64,000 nucleotides of DNA from Chamaelirium japonicum (taxonomy: Eukaryota; Streptophyta; Magnoliopsida; Liliales; Melanthiaceae). The stretch's first letter is position 1. The number at the start of each line of letters is the position of its first letter. The DNA lies in contig OX393551.1 in the NCBI GenBank assembly GCA_947650365.1, forward strand, positions 95,144,697 through 95,208,696, written 5' to 3'. Below the pieces are notes generated by a model, which was not told the DNA's origin, did not search any database, and saw only the letters and a list, made by a program, of their open reading frames with translations. The position numbers and the translations under genes are program-made. Shown in pieces: positions 33,835 to 45,157 of the stretch.

Positions 33835-34002
33835 TGTTGTGAGATTGTTCGATTGGATGGTTGTCCACAATTGGACCTCTCCCATGGATTATGGTTTCTC
33901 GTAGATTGCTTAGGCCCTAAGTAAGCTTTCCCTATAAATAATATACGACACATTTAGGGTGGGGCACGTTTGACGGCCCTATTTTTCTCCCATCTTACAA
34001 TA
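33835..34002 (+). mobile_element. Complete 168-bp LTR
   Basis: It begins TGTTGTGAGATTGTTCG and ends CATCTTACAATA; the terminal bases have drifted (TA instead of CA). CTATAAATAATATACGAC lies about two thirds along. It is followed at once by CATTATCAGCACGA (34003-34016). Confidence 0.85.
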
Positions 34003-37000
34003 CATTATCAGCACGAACATATCGAGCCCAGTCGACCAGTCACAAAAAAATGGAGAGAGAAACAAAGACAGAAGAGAGAGAAGAAGAAAGAATATAACGG
34101 AGAAATAAACGAAGATAGAAGAGAGAAGAAGTCCCACTTCAGTCCATTAGCCATGGGTATAAGTGTGAAGTAAGAAGAAATCTAAATTCGAAAACTCTAC
34201 TTCTATCTTCATTTCTCTCTCCGTTTTCTTACGATTGGTCGGCTAGGCTCGATATGTTCGTACTGATAACATATTAAGAGATGGGAGAAAGAAAGAAGAG
34301 AATGAAGAGATAAACGAAGAGAGAAGAGAGAAGAGAGAAGAAGTCCTACTCTTTCAAGTTTAAAATAATTTTCTATCTCTTTTCTATCAATACTTATTTA
34401 TTTTATTTTATACTACAAGAGAAAGAGAGAGAAATAAAGAAGACGGGGAGAGAAACGGGGAGAGAAACAAAAGATAACGTGTTATAAGATGGGAGAAAGA
34501 GAGAGCTGTCAAATATGCCCTACCCTAAAGGGGTCGTATATTATTTATAGGGTAAGTAGTGTGAGATGGGAGAAAGAGAGAATCGTCAAATATGCCCTAC
34601 CCAAAAGGGGTCGAATATTATTTATAGGGTAAGCTTACTTAGGGCCTACGAATTCTATAGGAAACCCTAATCCATGGGAAAAGAGTGAAGAGAACAGAGA
34701 AATTTAATTATATTATTGAGAAGTAAAGTTTTGGAATTTAGATTCCTTCTTAATTGAACTAGATATGTTATCAGCATGAACATATCGAGCCCAGTCGACC
34801 AGTTGCAAGAAAACAGAGAGAGAAACAAAGACAGAAGTGGAGTTTTGAAATTTAGATTCTATCTTACTTTATATCTATACCCGTGGCCAATGGACTGGAG
34901 CATGACTTCTTCTCTCTTCATTTATCTCTCTGTTCTCTTTTCTCTTCTTCTCTCTCTCTTGTGTTCGTTTTTCTCTCTATTTTCTTACGACTGGTCGGCT
35001 AGGCTTAACATGTTTGTGCTGATAACGTATTGTGATTTGGGAGAAAGAATTAAAGCCGTTAAATATGCCCTACCCTAAAGGGGTCATGTATTATTTATAG
35101 GGTACGCTTACTTAGAGCCTAAGCAATCTATGGGAAATCCTAATCCATAGGAGAAGAGAGAAGAGAACAGAGATATTTAATTATATTATAGAGAAGTGGA
35201 GTTTTGGAATTCAGATTCCTTCTTACTTCAAATCTATACCGATGGCCAATGTACTAGAGCAGAACTTCTTCTCTCTTTGTTTATCTCTCCGTTCTCTTCT
35301 CTTTTCTTTTCTCTCTTCTATCTTTGTTTCTCTCTCCATTTTCTTATGACTAGTCCGCTGGGCTCGATATGTTCATGTAGATAACGTGTTGTGAGATGGG
35401 AGAAAGAGAGAGCCGTCAAACATGCCCCACCATAAAAGGGTCATATAAATATTAAGAAGTGGTGTTTTGGAATTTAGATTCATTCTTACTTCAAATCTAT
35501 ACCCGTGGCCAATGGACTGGAGCAGGACTTCTTCTCTCTTCTATCTTTGTTTATCTCTCAGCTATTTTCTTTCTTCTTCTCTCTCTTCTGTCTTTGTTTC
35601 TCTCTCTGTTTTTTTGTGACTAGTCGGTTGGGCTCGATATGTTCGTGCTGATAACGTATTATGACATGGGATAAAGAGAGAGTCATCAAACTTGCTCTAC
35701 CCTAAAGGGGTCGTATATTATTTATAGGGTAAGCTTACTTAGGGCCTAAGCAATCTATGAGAAACCCTAATCCATGGGAGAAGAAAGAAGAGAAAGGAGA
35801 GATTTAATTATATTATTGAGAAGTAGAGTTTTGGAATTTAGATTTCTTCTTACTTCACACCGATACCCGTGGTGAATGGACTGAAGCAGGACTTCTTCTC
35901 TCTTCTCTCTTCTCTCTTCTCTCTTCTCTCTTCATTTAGCTCTTCATTCTCTTCTCACTTGTCATAACATATTATTAGCACGAACATATCGAGCCCAGCT
36001 GACCAGTCATAAGAAAATGGAGAGAGAAACAAAGGCAGAAGTGAGAAAAGAAGAGATAAGTGAATAGAAGATAAACGAAGAGAGAAGAGAGAAGAAGTCC
36101 TGATCTTGTCCATTGGTCACAGGTATAGGTGTGAAGTAAGAATAAATCTAAATTCTGAAACTCCATAGAAGAGAGAGAAGAAGAGAGAAGTGAATGGAGA
36201 GATAAATGAAGTTAGAAGAGAAAAGAAGTCCTACTCTAGTCCATTGGCCATGGGTATAGGTATGAAGTAAGAAGGAATCTAAATTCCAAAACTCCATTTC
36301 TATCTTTGTTTCTCTCTCTATTTTCTTGTGACTGGTCGGTTGTGACTGGTCGGTTGGGCTCGATATTTCTATATTATTTGTAGGGTAAGCTTAATTAGGG
36401 CCACCATTGAATCTCTCCCATGGATTAGGATTTCCTATAGATTGCTTAGGCCCTAAGTAATCTTACCTTATAAATAATATATGACCCTTTTAGAGTGGGG
36501 CACGTTTGACGGCTTTCTCTTTCTCCTATCTCATAACAAGTTATCAGTATGAATATGTCGAGCCCAGCTGACCAGTCACAAGAAAATAGAGAAAGAAATG
36601 AAGACAAAAGTGGAGTTTAGGAATTATATTCCTTCTTATATCACACCTATACCCGTGGCCAATAGACTAGAGTCGGACTTCTTCTCTCTTCATTTATCTC
36701 TCTATTCTCTTCTCTCTTCTTATCTCTCTTATGTGGATTTTTGGAATTTAGATTCATTCTTACTTTACAGCTATACGCGTGGCCAATGGACTGGAGCAGG
36801 ACTTCTTCTATCTTCTCTCGTCGTTTATCTCTCTGTTATCTTCTCTCTTTTCTAACATCTTTTTTCTCTCTGTTTTCTTGTGACTGGTTAGTTAGGTTCA
36901 ACATGTTCATGTTGATAATGTGTTGTGAGAAGAGAGAAGAGAGAAGAAGTCATGTTCAAGTCCATTCGCCACCGGTATAGGTGTGAATTAAGAAAGATTC

Positions 37001-39275
37001 TAAATTCCAAAACTCCACTTCTCAATAATATAATTAAATCTCTTCGTTTTTTTTTCTCTTCATCTATTGTTAAGGTTTTCCATAGATTGCTTAGGCCCTA
37101 AGTAAGCTTTTCCTATAAATAATATACGACCCCTTTAGGATAGGGCACGTTTGACGGCTCTCTCTTTCTCCCATCTCACAGCATGTTATGAGTACTAATA
37201 TGTCGAGCCTAGCCGACCAGTTGCAAGAAAATAGTAAGAGAAATGAAGACAAAAGTGGAGTTTTGGTATTCATATTCATACTTACTTCACACTTATACCC
37301 GTGGCCAATGTACTGGAGCAGGACATCTTCTCTCTTCTCTCTTCATTTATCTCTCTGTTCGCTTATCGCTTCTTATCTCTCTTCTGTGTTCGTTAAACTC
37401 CACTTCTTCTCTATATAAACGGATAGAGAAACAAAGACAAAAGAGAAAGAAAAAGAGAGAAGAAAATGGAGAGATAAACGAATAAAGAAGAAGTCCTGCT
37501 CCAGTCCATTGGCCACGGGTATAGATGTGAAGTTCTCTATTTTCTCTTTATTTATCTCTCTATTTTCTTCTCGCTTCTTATCCCTCTTCTATCTTCGTTA
37601 AACTCCTCTACTTCTCTCAATAAACGGATAAAGAAACATAGATAGAAGTAAGAGAAGAAGTGAAAAGAGAACGGAGAGATAGATGAAGAGAAAAGAGTGA
37701 AAAAGTCCTACTCTAGTCTATTGGCCACGGGTATAGGTGTAAAGTAAGAAGGAATTTAAATTCCAAAACTCCACTTCTGTCTTTGTTTCTCTTTCTGTTT
37801 TCTTGCGACTAGTCAGCTGGGCTCGATATGTTCGTGCTGATAAAGTGTTATGTGATGGGAGAAAGGAAGAGTCGTCAAACTTTCCCCACCCTAAAGGGGT
37901 CATATATTATTTATAGGGTAAGCTTACTTAGGTCCTAAGCAATCTATAGGAAACCCTAATCCATGGGAGAATAAAGAAGAGAATGGAGAGATTTAATTAC
38001 ATTATTTAGAAGTGGAGTTTTGGAATTTAGATTCCTTCTTACTTCACACCTATACCCGTGGCGAATGGACTGGAGCAATATTTCTTCTCTCTTCTTTCTT
38101 CGTTTATCTCTCCCTTCTCTTCCCTCTTCTTTTTTTTTTCTCACAACTCGTTATCAGCATCAACATATCGAGCTCAGCTGACCAGTCACAAGAAACTGGA
38201 GAGAGAAACAAAGACAAAAGAGAGAGAAGAAGAAAGAAGAGAATAGAAAGAAAAATAATTTAAATAATATATTTAAATAATTTGGTTAAATTCTAAATAG
38301 TGGTTGGCTGGGCTTGAAATGTTCATGCTGATAACGTGTTGCGAGTAAAGAGAAAAAGAGAGAAGAGAATGGAGAGTTAAATGAAGAAAGAAGAGAGAAG
38401 AAGTTCTGCCCCAGTCCACTATCCTCGGGTATAGGTGTTAAGTAAGAAGAAATCTAAAACTCCACTTCTCAATAATATAATTAAATCTCTCCGTTCTCTT
38501 CTCTCTTCTCCCATGGATTAGGGTTTCTCATAGATTACTTAGGCCCTAAGTAATCCTATAAATAATATACGACCCCTTTAGGGTGGGGCACATTTGACGA
38601 CTCTCTCATTCTCCCATCTCATAATACGTTATCAGCACGAACATGTCGAGCCCAGTCGACCAGTCGTAAGAAAAACAGAGAGACAAATGAAGACGAAAGA
38701 AGAGAGAAGAGAACAGAGAGATAAACGATGATAGAAGAGAGAACTTCACACCTATACCCATGGTGAATGGACTAGAGCAGGATTTATTCTCTCTTCTCTC
38801 TTCGTTTATCTCTCCATTCTTTTCTCTCTTCTTCTCTCTCTTCTGTCTTCGTGTCTCTGTTCATTTATTGAGAAAAGAAGTGGAGTTTAACGAAGATAGA
38901 AAAGAGAGAAGAAGAGAGAAGAAAATAGAGAGATAAATAAAGAGAGAAGAGAGAAGAAGTCCTGCTCCAGTCAATTGGCTATGGGTATAGGTGTAAAGTA
39001 AGAAGAAATCTAAATAATAAAACTCTACTTCTGTCTTCGTTTTTCAGTCCATTTTCTTATGATGGGTCGGCTGAGCTTGATATGTTCGTGCTGATAACGT
39101 GTTGTGAGATAGGAGAAAGAGAGAGCCGTCAAACATGACCCACCCTAAAGGGGTTGCATATTATTTATAAGGTAAGCTTACTTAGGGCCTAAGCAATCCA
39201 TGGGAAAACATAATCCATAGGAGAAGATAGAAGAGAATGGAGAGATTTAATTATATTATTGAGAAGTAGAGTTTT
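34003..39275. repeat. Array block 4, mixed orientation
   Basis: Primer-site words plus near 34010, 34770, 35980, 36550, 37195, 38155 and 38640; minus near 34255, 35020, 35380, 35650, 36910, 37840, 38320 and 39090. Minus TATA segments near 34540, 34620, 35095, 35720, 37910 and 39170; plus near 36475, 37120 and 38570. No coding content. Confidence 0.75.
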
Positions 39276-39419
39276 CTCAATAATATCATCTCAACGTTAT
39301 TACGGTTATCATAGTAAATTCTATTCTCTCTTCGTTTTAATGAAACGATTAATTTAATTAAAAAAATTATAGTAACATTACTATGATAATCATAATAACG
39401 TTGAGAAGATACTATTGAG
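39276..39419. repeat. Short fold-back element of about 144 bp
   Basis: The left arm CTCAATAATATCATCTCAAC...GATTATCATAGTAA is mirrored by the right arm TTACTATGATAATC...GTTGAGAAGATACTATTGAG, with about 70 bp between. It looks like the two ends of an AT-rich module fused head to head. Relatives lie at about 48910-49050, and truncated ones near 46050-46160, 52330-52435 and 60700-60810. Confidence 0.75.
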
Positions 39420-41579
39420 AAGTGGTACTTTGAAATTTTGATTCCTTCTTACTTCATACCTATATCCATGGCGTATGGACTGGAGTATGACTTCTTATCT
39501 CTTCTCTTTTCGTTTATCTCTCCGTTCTCCTCTTATCTTCTCTCTCTTCTGTCCTTGTTTCTCTCTTCGTTTTATTGTGACTGGTCAGCTAGGCTCAACA
39601 TGTTCGTGCTAATAACGTATTGTGAGATAAGAGAAAGAGAGAGCCATCAAACGTGCCCTACCCTAAAGGGGTCGTATATTATTTATAGGGTAAGCTTACT
39701 TAGTGCCTGAGCAATCTTTGGAAAACCCTAATCCATGGGAGAAGAAAGAAGAGAACGGAGAGATTTAATTATATTATTGAGAAGTGGAGTTTTGGAATTT
39801 AGATTCCTTCTTACTTCATACCTATACCCGTGGCCAATGGACTAGAACATGACTTTTTCCCTCTACTATCTTCGTTTATCTCTTTATTCTCTTCTTTCTT
39901 CTTTTGTCTTTTGTCTTTGTTTCTCTCTCGGTTTTCTTGCGACTGGTCGCTGGGCTCGACATGTTCGTGCTGATAACGTGTTGTGTGATAGGAGAAAGAG
40001 AGAGCTATTAAACATGCCCCACCCAAAAGGGGTCGTACATTATTTATAGGGTAAGCTTACTTAGGGCCTAAGTATTCTATGGGAAACCCTAATCTATAGG
40101 AGATATCCGACAGTATATCTCTTAATATTTGAACTTAGGGCCTAAGCAATTCGGGTGTGCCACTTCTTACTATCGAGCCCAGCCGACCAATCGTATCTCT
40201 CTCTTCTGTCTTTGTTTATCTCTTCGTTCTCTTCTCTCTTTTTCTGTCACTTCTATGAAGTTTTGGAATTTAGATTCCTTCTTACTTCACACCTGTACCC
40301 ATGGCTAATGGATTGGAGAAGGACTTCTTTTCTCTTCTCTCTTCGGAGAGATTTGAGATAAGAAGAAAGAAAAGAACAGAGAGATAAATAAAGAGAGAAG
40401 AGAGAAGAAGGCCTGCTCCAGTCCATTGACCACGGGTATAGGTGTGAAGTAAGAAGGAATCTAAATTCCAAAACTTCTCTTCAATCTTCGTCTCTCTTTA
40501 TTTTCTTACGACTGGTAGGCTGGGCTCGATATATTCGTGCTGATAATGTGTTGTGAGATGGGAGAAAGAGAGAGCCGTCAAAAGTGCCCCACCCTAAAGG
40601 GGTCAAATTTTATTTCTAGGGTAAATGTTATTAGATAAGAGAAAGAGAGAGCCATAAACGTGCCCCACCCTAAAGGGGTAGTATATTATTTATAGGGTAA
40701 GCTTACTTAGGGCCTAAGCAATCTATGGAAAACACTAATCCATGGGAGAAGAGAGAAGAGAACGAAGAGATTTAATTATATTATACGACCTCTTTAGGGT
40801 GGAGCAAGTTTGACGGCTATCTCTTTCTCCCATCTCACAACACATTAATTAGTAAACTTAATTATTAAATTATTTAAATTATTAAATTATTTAAATTATT
40901 TAGTAATTAAATAAATAATTAATTTAATTAAAAAAATTATAGTAATATTACTATGATAATCATAATATCGTTAAGATAATACTATTGAGAAGTGGAGTTT
41001 TGGAATTAAGATTCCTTCTTACTTCACACCTATACCCATGGTGATAATCAATTATATATAATTAAATATTTATAAGGTAAGCTTACTAATTAAGAGAATT
41101 AATTTAATAATTATTTAAATAAATGATTAATACGACCCCTTTAGTGTGGGGCATGTTCGATCGGAAGGCTGTCCACCGTCGGATCTCTCCCATTGATTAG
41201 GGTTTCCCATAGATTGCTTAGGCCCTAAGTAAGCTTACCCTATAAATAAAATACGTTATCAACACGAACATGTCAATCCCAGCCGACCAGTCATAAGAAA
41301 ACAGAGAGAGAAAGGAAGACAAGAGAAAGAAAAAAAAGAGAAAAGAGAATAGGGAGATAAACGAAGAGAGAAGATAGAAGAAGTCCTGCTCCAACCTATT
41401 GGCCATGGGTATAGGTGTAAAGTAAGAAGAAATCTAATTAGGATGGGGCATGTTTGATGGCTCTCTCTTTCTTCCATCTCATAACACATTATAGCACAAA
41501 CATATCGAGCCCAACCGACTAGTCACAAGAAAATGGAGAGAAAAACGAATACAGAATAGAGAGAAGAAGATATAGTTGA
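39420..41579. repeat. Array block 5
   Basis: Primer-site words minus near 39600, 39975 and 40540; plus near 41260 and 41500. An AT-rich patch spans about 40850-40960. A plus LTR at about 41155-41255 has lost the segment between TATA box and primer site (ATAAATAAAATA|CGTTATC). Confidence 0.75.
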
Positions 41580-42039
41580 AAAAATAATAATTTTAATAAA
41601 TTTATTATGTAATTAATTAATTAAATTTTTCTTATTAAATTATAAAATATTAAATGTAATAAATAAAAAATTTATTATTTAATTAATTAATAAAATAAAA
41701 TAATAATTTAATAACTATTTACTTATTATTTAAATAATAAGTTAATCTTTTGAATATATAAATAATAAAATATTTTTCTAAATAAATTATTATTTTTTAA
41801 ATAATTAAATTAATATTTATTTATTTTAATATTTAACTATAAATAAATTATATAAATAATTTAAATATTTAGTTATATAAATAATTAAATATTTATTTAA
41901 ATATTTAACTATTTAATTTATTAAACTAATTAAATTAATAAAATAATAGGTAGTAAAGACAGAAAAGATGAGACACACCGAAATTTTTTACTTTAAAAAT
42001 AATTTATATTTTTCTTTAAAAAATTTAAAATATTACAAC
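41580..42039 (+). repeat. AT-rich module ending at an LTR
   Basis: Dense TAAATAATT-type sequence ends GAGACACACCGAAATTTTTT...AAATATTACAAC directly against the LTR at 42040. The same 3' edge precedes the LTRs at 33835, 45011 and 63214, so it is probably the 3' end of the element's internal region. Confidence 0.75.
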
Positions 42040-42207
42040 TGTTATGAGATCATTCGATCGATTAGCTATCCACCGTCGGATCTCTCCTATGGATTAGGGT
42101 TTCCCATAGATTGCTTAGGCCCTAAGTAAACCTACCCTATAAATAATATACGACCCCTTTAGGGTAGAGCACGTTTGATGGCTCTCTCTTTCTCCCAACT
42201 CACAACA
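42040..42207 (+). mobile_element. Complete 168-bp LTR
   Basis: TGTTATGAGATCATTCG...CAACTCACAACA, with GGATTAGGGTTTCCC, CTTAGGCCCTAAG and CTATAAATAATATACGAC in that order. A primer-site word (CGTTATCAGCACAA) follows at 42208-42221. Confidence 0.88.
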
Positions 42208-44153
42208 CGTTATCAGCACAAATATGTCGAGCCCAGCCGACCAGTCATAAAAAAACGGAGAGAAAAACAAAGACAAAAGAGAGAGAAGAAGAAAGAAGAA
42301 CGGAGAGATAAATAAAGAGAGAAGAAAGAAGAAGTCCTGCTCCAGTCTATTCACCATGGGTATAAGTGTAAAGTAAGAAATAATCTAAATTCTAAAACTC
42401 CACTTCTCAATATTTATATGGCCCCTTTAGGGTGGGGCACATTTGACGGCTCTTTTTTTCTCCATCACATAATACGCCATCAACACGAACATGTCAAGCC
42501 CAACAGACCAGTCATAAAAAAACAGAGAGATAAAGGAAGATAGGAGAGAGAAAAAAAGAGAGAAGAGAACAGGGAAATAAACAAAGAGAGAAGATAGAAG
42601 AAGTCCTGCTCCAATCTATTGGCCATGGGTATAAGTGTAAAGTAAGAATAAATCTAATTAGGATAGGGCATATTTGATGGCTCTCCCTTTCTCCCATCTT
42701 ATAATATATTATCAGTACAAATATGTCGAGCCCAACCGACCAGTTATTAGAAAACAGAAATAGAAACGAAGACAAAAGAGAGAGAGGAAGAGAGAAGAAA
42801 ATAAAGAGATAAACGAATAAAGAAGAGAGTAGAAGTCCTACTCCAGGCTATTCGCCATGGGTATAGATATGTAGTAAGAAGGAATCAAAATTATAAAAAT
42901 CTACTTCCCAATAAAATATTTAAATCTCTCCGTTCCCTTCTCTCTTCTCCTATAGATTAGGATTTACCATAGATTGCTTAGGCCCTAAGTAAGCATACCC
43001 TATAAATAAAATACGACCCCTTTAAGGTAGGGCACGTTTGACGGGTCTCTCTTTCTCATATCTCATAAAAAGTTATGAGCACGAACATGTCTAGCCCAGC
43101 CAACCAGTCATAAGAAAATAAACAGAGAAACAAAGACAGAAGAGAGAAAAGAAAACTGAGAATTAATTATTTAAATAGTGTCTTCTTATACAAAAGAGAG
43201 AAACAAAGACAAAAGAGAGAGAATAAGAGAGAAGAGAACAAAGAAATAAATGAAGAGAGAAGAGAGACGAAGTCCTGCTCTAGTCCATTGGCCACGGGTA
43301 TAGGTATAAAGTAAGAAAGAATCTAAATTCTAAAACTCTATTTTTTAATATTTATACGACCCCTTTAGGGTAGCACATGTTTGACGGCTCTCTTTTTCTC
43401 CCATCTTATAATACTTTATCAGTATGAACATATCGAGCCCAGTCGACCAGTTATAAGAAAATGGAGAAAGAAACGAAGAAAAAAGAGAGAGAAGAAGAGA
43501 GAAGAGAACAGAGAGATAAACAATGAGAGAAGAGAGAAGAAGACCAGCACTAGTCTATTGGCCATGAGTATAGGTGTGAAGCAAGAAGGAATCTAAATTC
43601 TAAAACTCTACTTCTCAATAATATAATTAAGTCTCTTCGTTCTCTTATTTCTTCTCCCATAGATTAGGGTTTCCATAGATAGCTTAGGCCCTAAGTAAGT
43701 TTATCCTATAAATAATATACGACCCCTTTAGATGGGGCACGTTTGACGACTCTCTTTTTCTCCCATCTTACAATACGTTATCAGCACGAATATGTCGAGC
43801 CCAGTCGATCAATCACAAGAAAACGGAGAGAGAAACGAAGACAAAAGAAAGAGAAGAAGAGAAAAGAGAACAGAGATATAAACGAAGATAGAAGAGAAAA
43901 GAAGTCCTGCTCTAATTCATTGCCTTCCGATCAAACAATCTCATAATAATTATATTGTTTTAAAAATTTTCAAAGAAAAATATAAATGAATTTTATTACA
44001 AAAAATTCATTGACAATCGATTGAGAGATGAAGAGAGAAGAGAATGATGAGATAAACAAAAAGAGAAGAGAGAAGAAGTCCTACTCTAGTCCATTAGCCA
44101 CAGGTATAGGTGTGAAGTAAGAAGAATCTAAATTCCAAAACTCTACTTCTCAA
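42208..44153 (+). repeat. Head-to-tail run of plus-oriented leader units
   Basis: Primer-site words near 42208, 42485, 42715, 43080, 43425 and 43790, all plus. This is the longest single-orientation run before a following LTR. Minus LTR-tip sequence (CCGATCAAACAATCTCATAATA) interrupts it near 43926-43947. Confidence 0.75.
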
Positions 44154-45010
44154 TAGTATCATCCCAAAGTTATTATGATTATCATAGTAATGTTATTATA
44201 ATTTTTTTAATTAAATTAAATATTTTTTTAATTATTAAATATTTTAATAAATTAATAATTTAATAATTATATTTTTGGTAAATTAATTAATTTATTTAAT
44301 TACTCAATTATCTAGTTATTTAATAAAATTTATTATTTTATTTATTTATTATTAGTTTATTATTAAATAATAATTTAATTATATAATTAATTTATTAATT
44401 CTTTTTATTAGTTATTTCTATAATTAATTTTTTATTTTAAAATAATTAAATATTTATTCAATAATTTAAATATTTAAAAACTTATTTAGTTTAAAATATA
44501 TTAAACAGATAATTTTCTTAAAAGAATAAATAATTTAATTATTAAATAATTTTATAGTTAAATAAATAATATTTTAAATTAATTATTATATAATTAAGTA
44601 AATAAAAAATTATTTTATTAAAGTATGAAATATTAAATGAAATAAGAAAATTTATTGTTTAGTTAAGTAATAAAATAAAATAATAATTTAATAACTATTT
44701 TCTTATTATTTAAATAATTAGTAAATTATTTAAATATATAATTCATAAAATATTTTTAAATAACTTAATATTTTTTTAAATAATTAAATAAATATTTATT
44801 TATTTTAATATTTAAATAATAAATAAATTATTTAAATAATTTAATTATATAGTTAATTAAATATTTATTTAATTATTTAATTATTTAATTTATTAAACTA
44901 ATTAAATTAATTAAATAATATAAAGTAAAGAAGAAAGATGAGGCACACCTGAATTTTTTGCTTTAGAAATAATTTATATTTTTCTTTAAAAAAATTTAAA
45001 ACAGTACAAA
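44154..45010 (+). repeat. AT-rich module, about 0.86 kb
   Basis: It starts GTATCATCCCAAAGTTATTATG and ends GATGAGGCACACCTGAATTT...AGTACAAA before an LTR. It is nearly all A/T with short TAAATAA/TTATTTA words. It is the best full-length example, together with 62317-63213. Confidence 0.8.
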
Positions 45011-45157
45011 TGCTATGAGATCGTTCGATCGGATGGCTATCCATCGTCGGATCTCTCCCATGGATTAGGGTTTCCTATAGATTGCTTAGGCCCTAAGTAA
45101 GCTTAACCTATAAATAATATACGACCCCTTTGGCGTGGGGCACGTTTGACGTCTCTA
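45011..45157 (+). mobile_element. Partial LTR
   Basis: TGCTATGAGATCGTTCG... runs through the TATA segment and GGGGCACGTTTGACG, then jumps to B-module sequence (ACTCCACTTCTCAATA). About the last 20 bp of the LTR and the primer site are missing. It differs from the 42040 copy at roughly one base in ten. Confidence 0.8.

Larger units (their letters stand above)
33119..34002. repeat. 884-bp palindrome: two complete LTRs facing outward
   Basis: A complete 168-bp LTR in minus orientation (33119-33286) and one in plus orientation (33835-34002) flank AT-rich module arms that are inverted relative to each other. GTTGTAATGTTTTAAA follows 33286, and its counterpart AAATATTACAAC precedes 33835. Each LTR is bordered outside by its primer-site word, so both TATA boxes drive transcription away from the centre. 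Confidence 0.85.
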
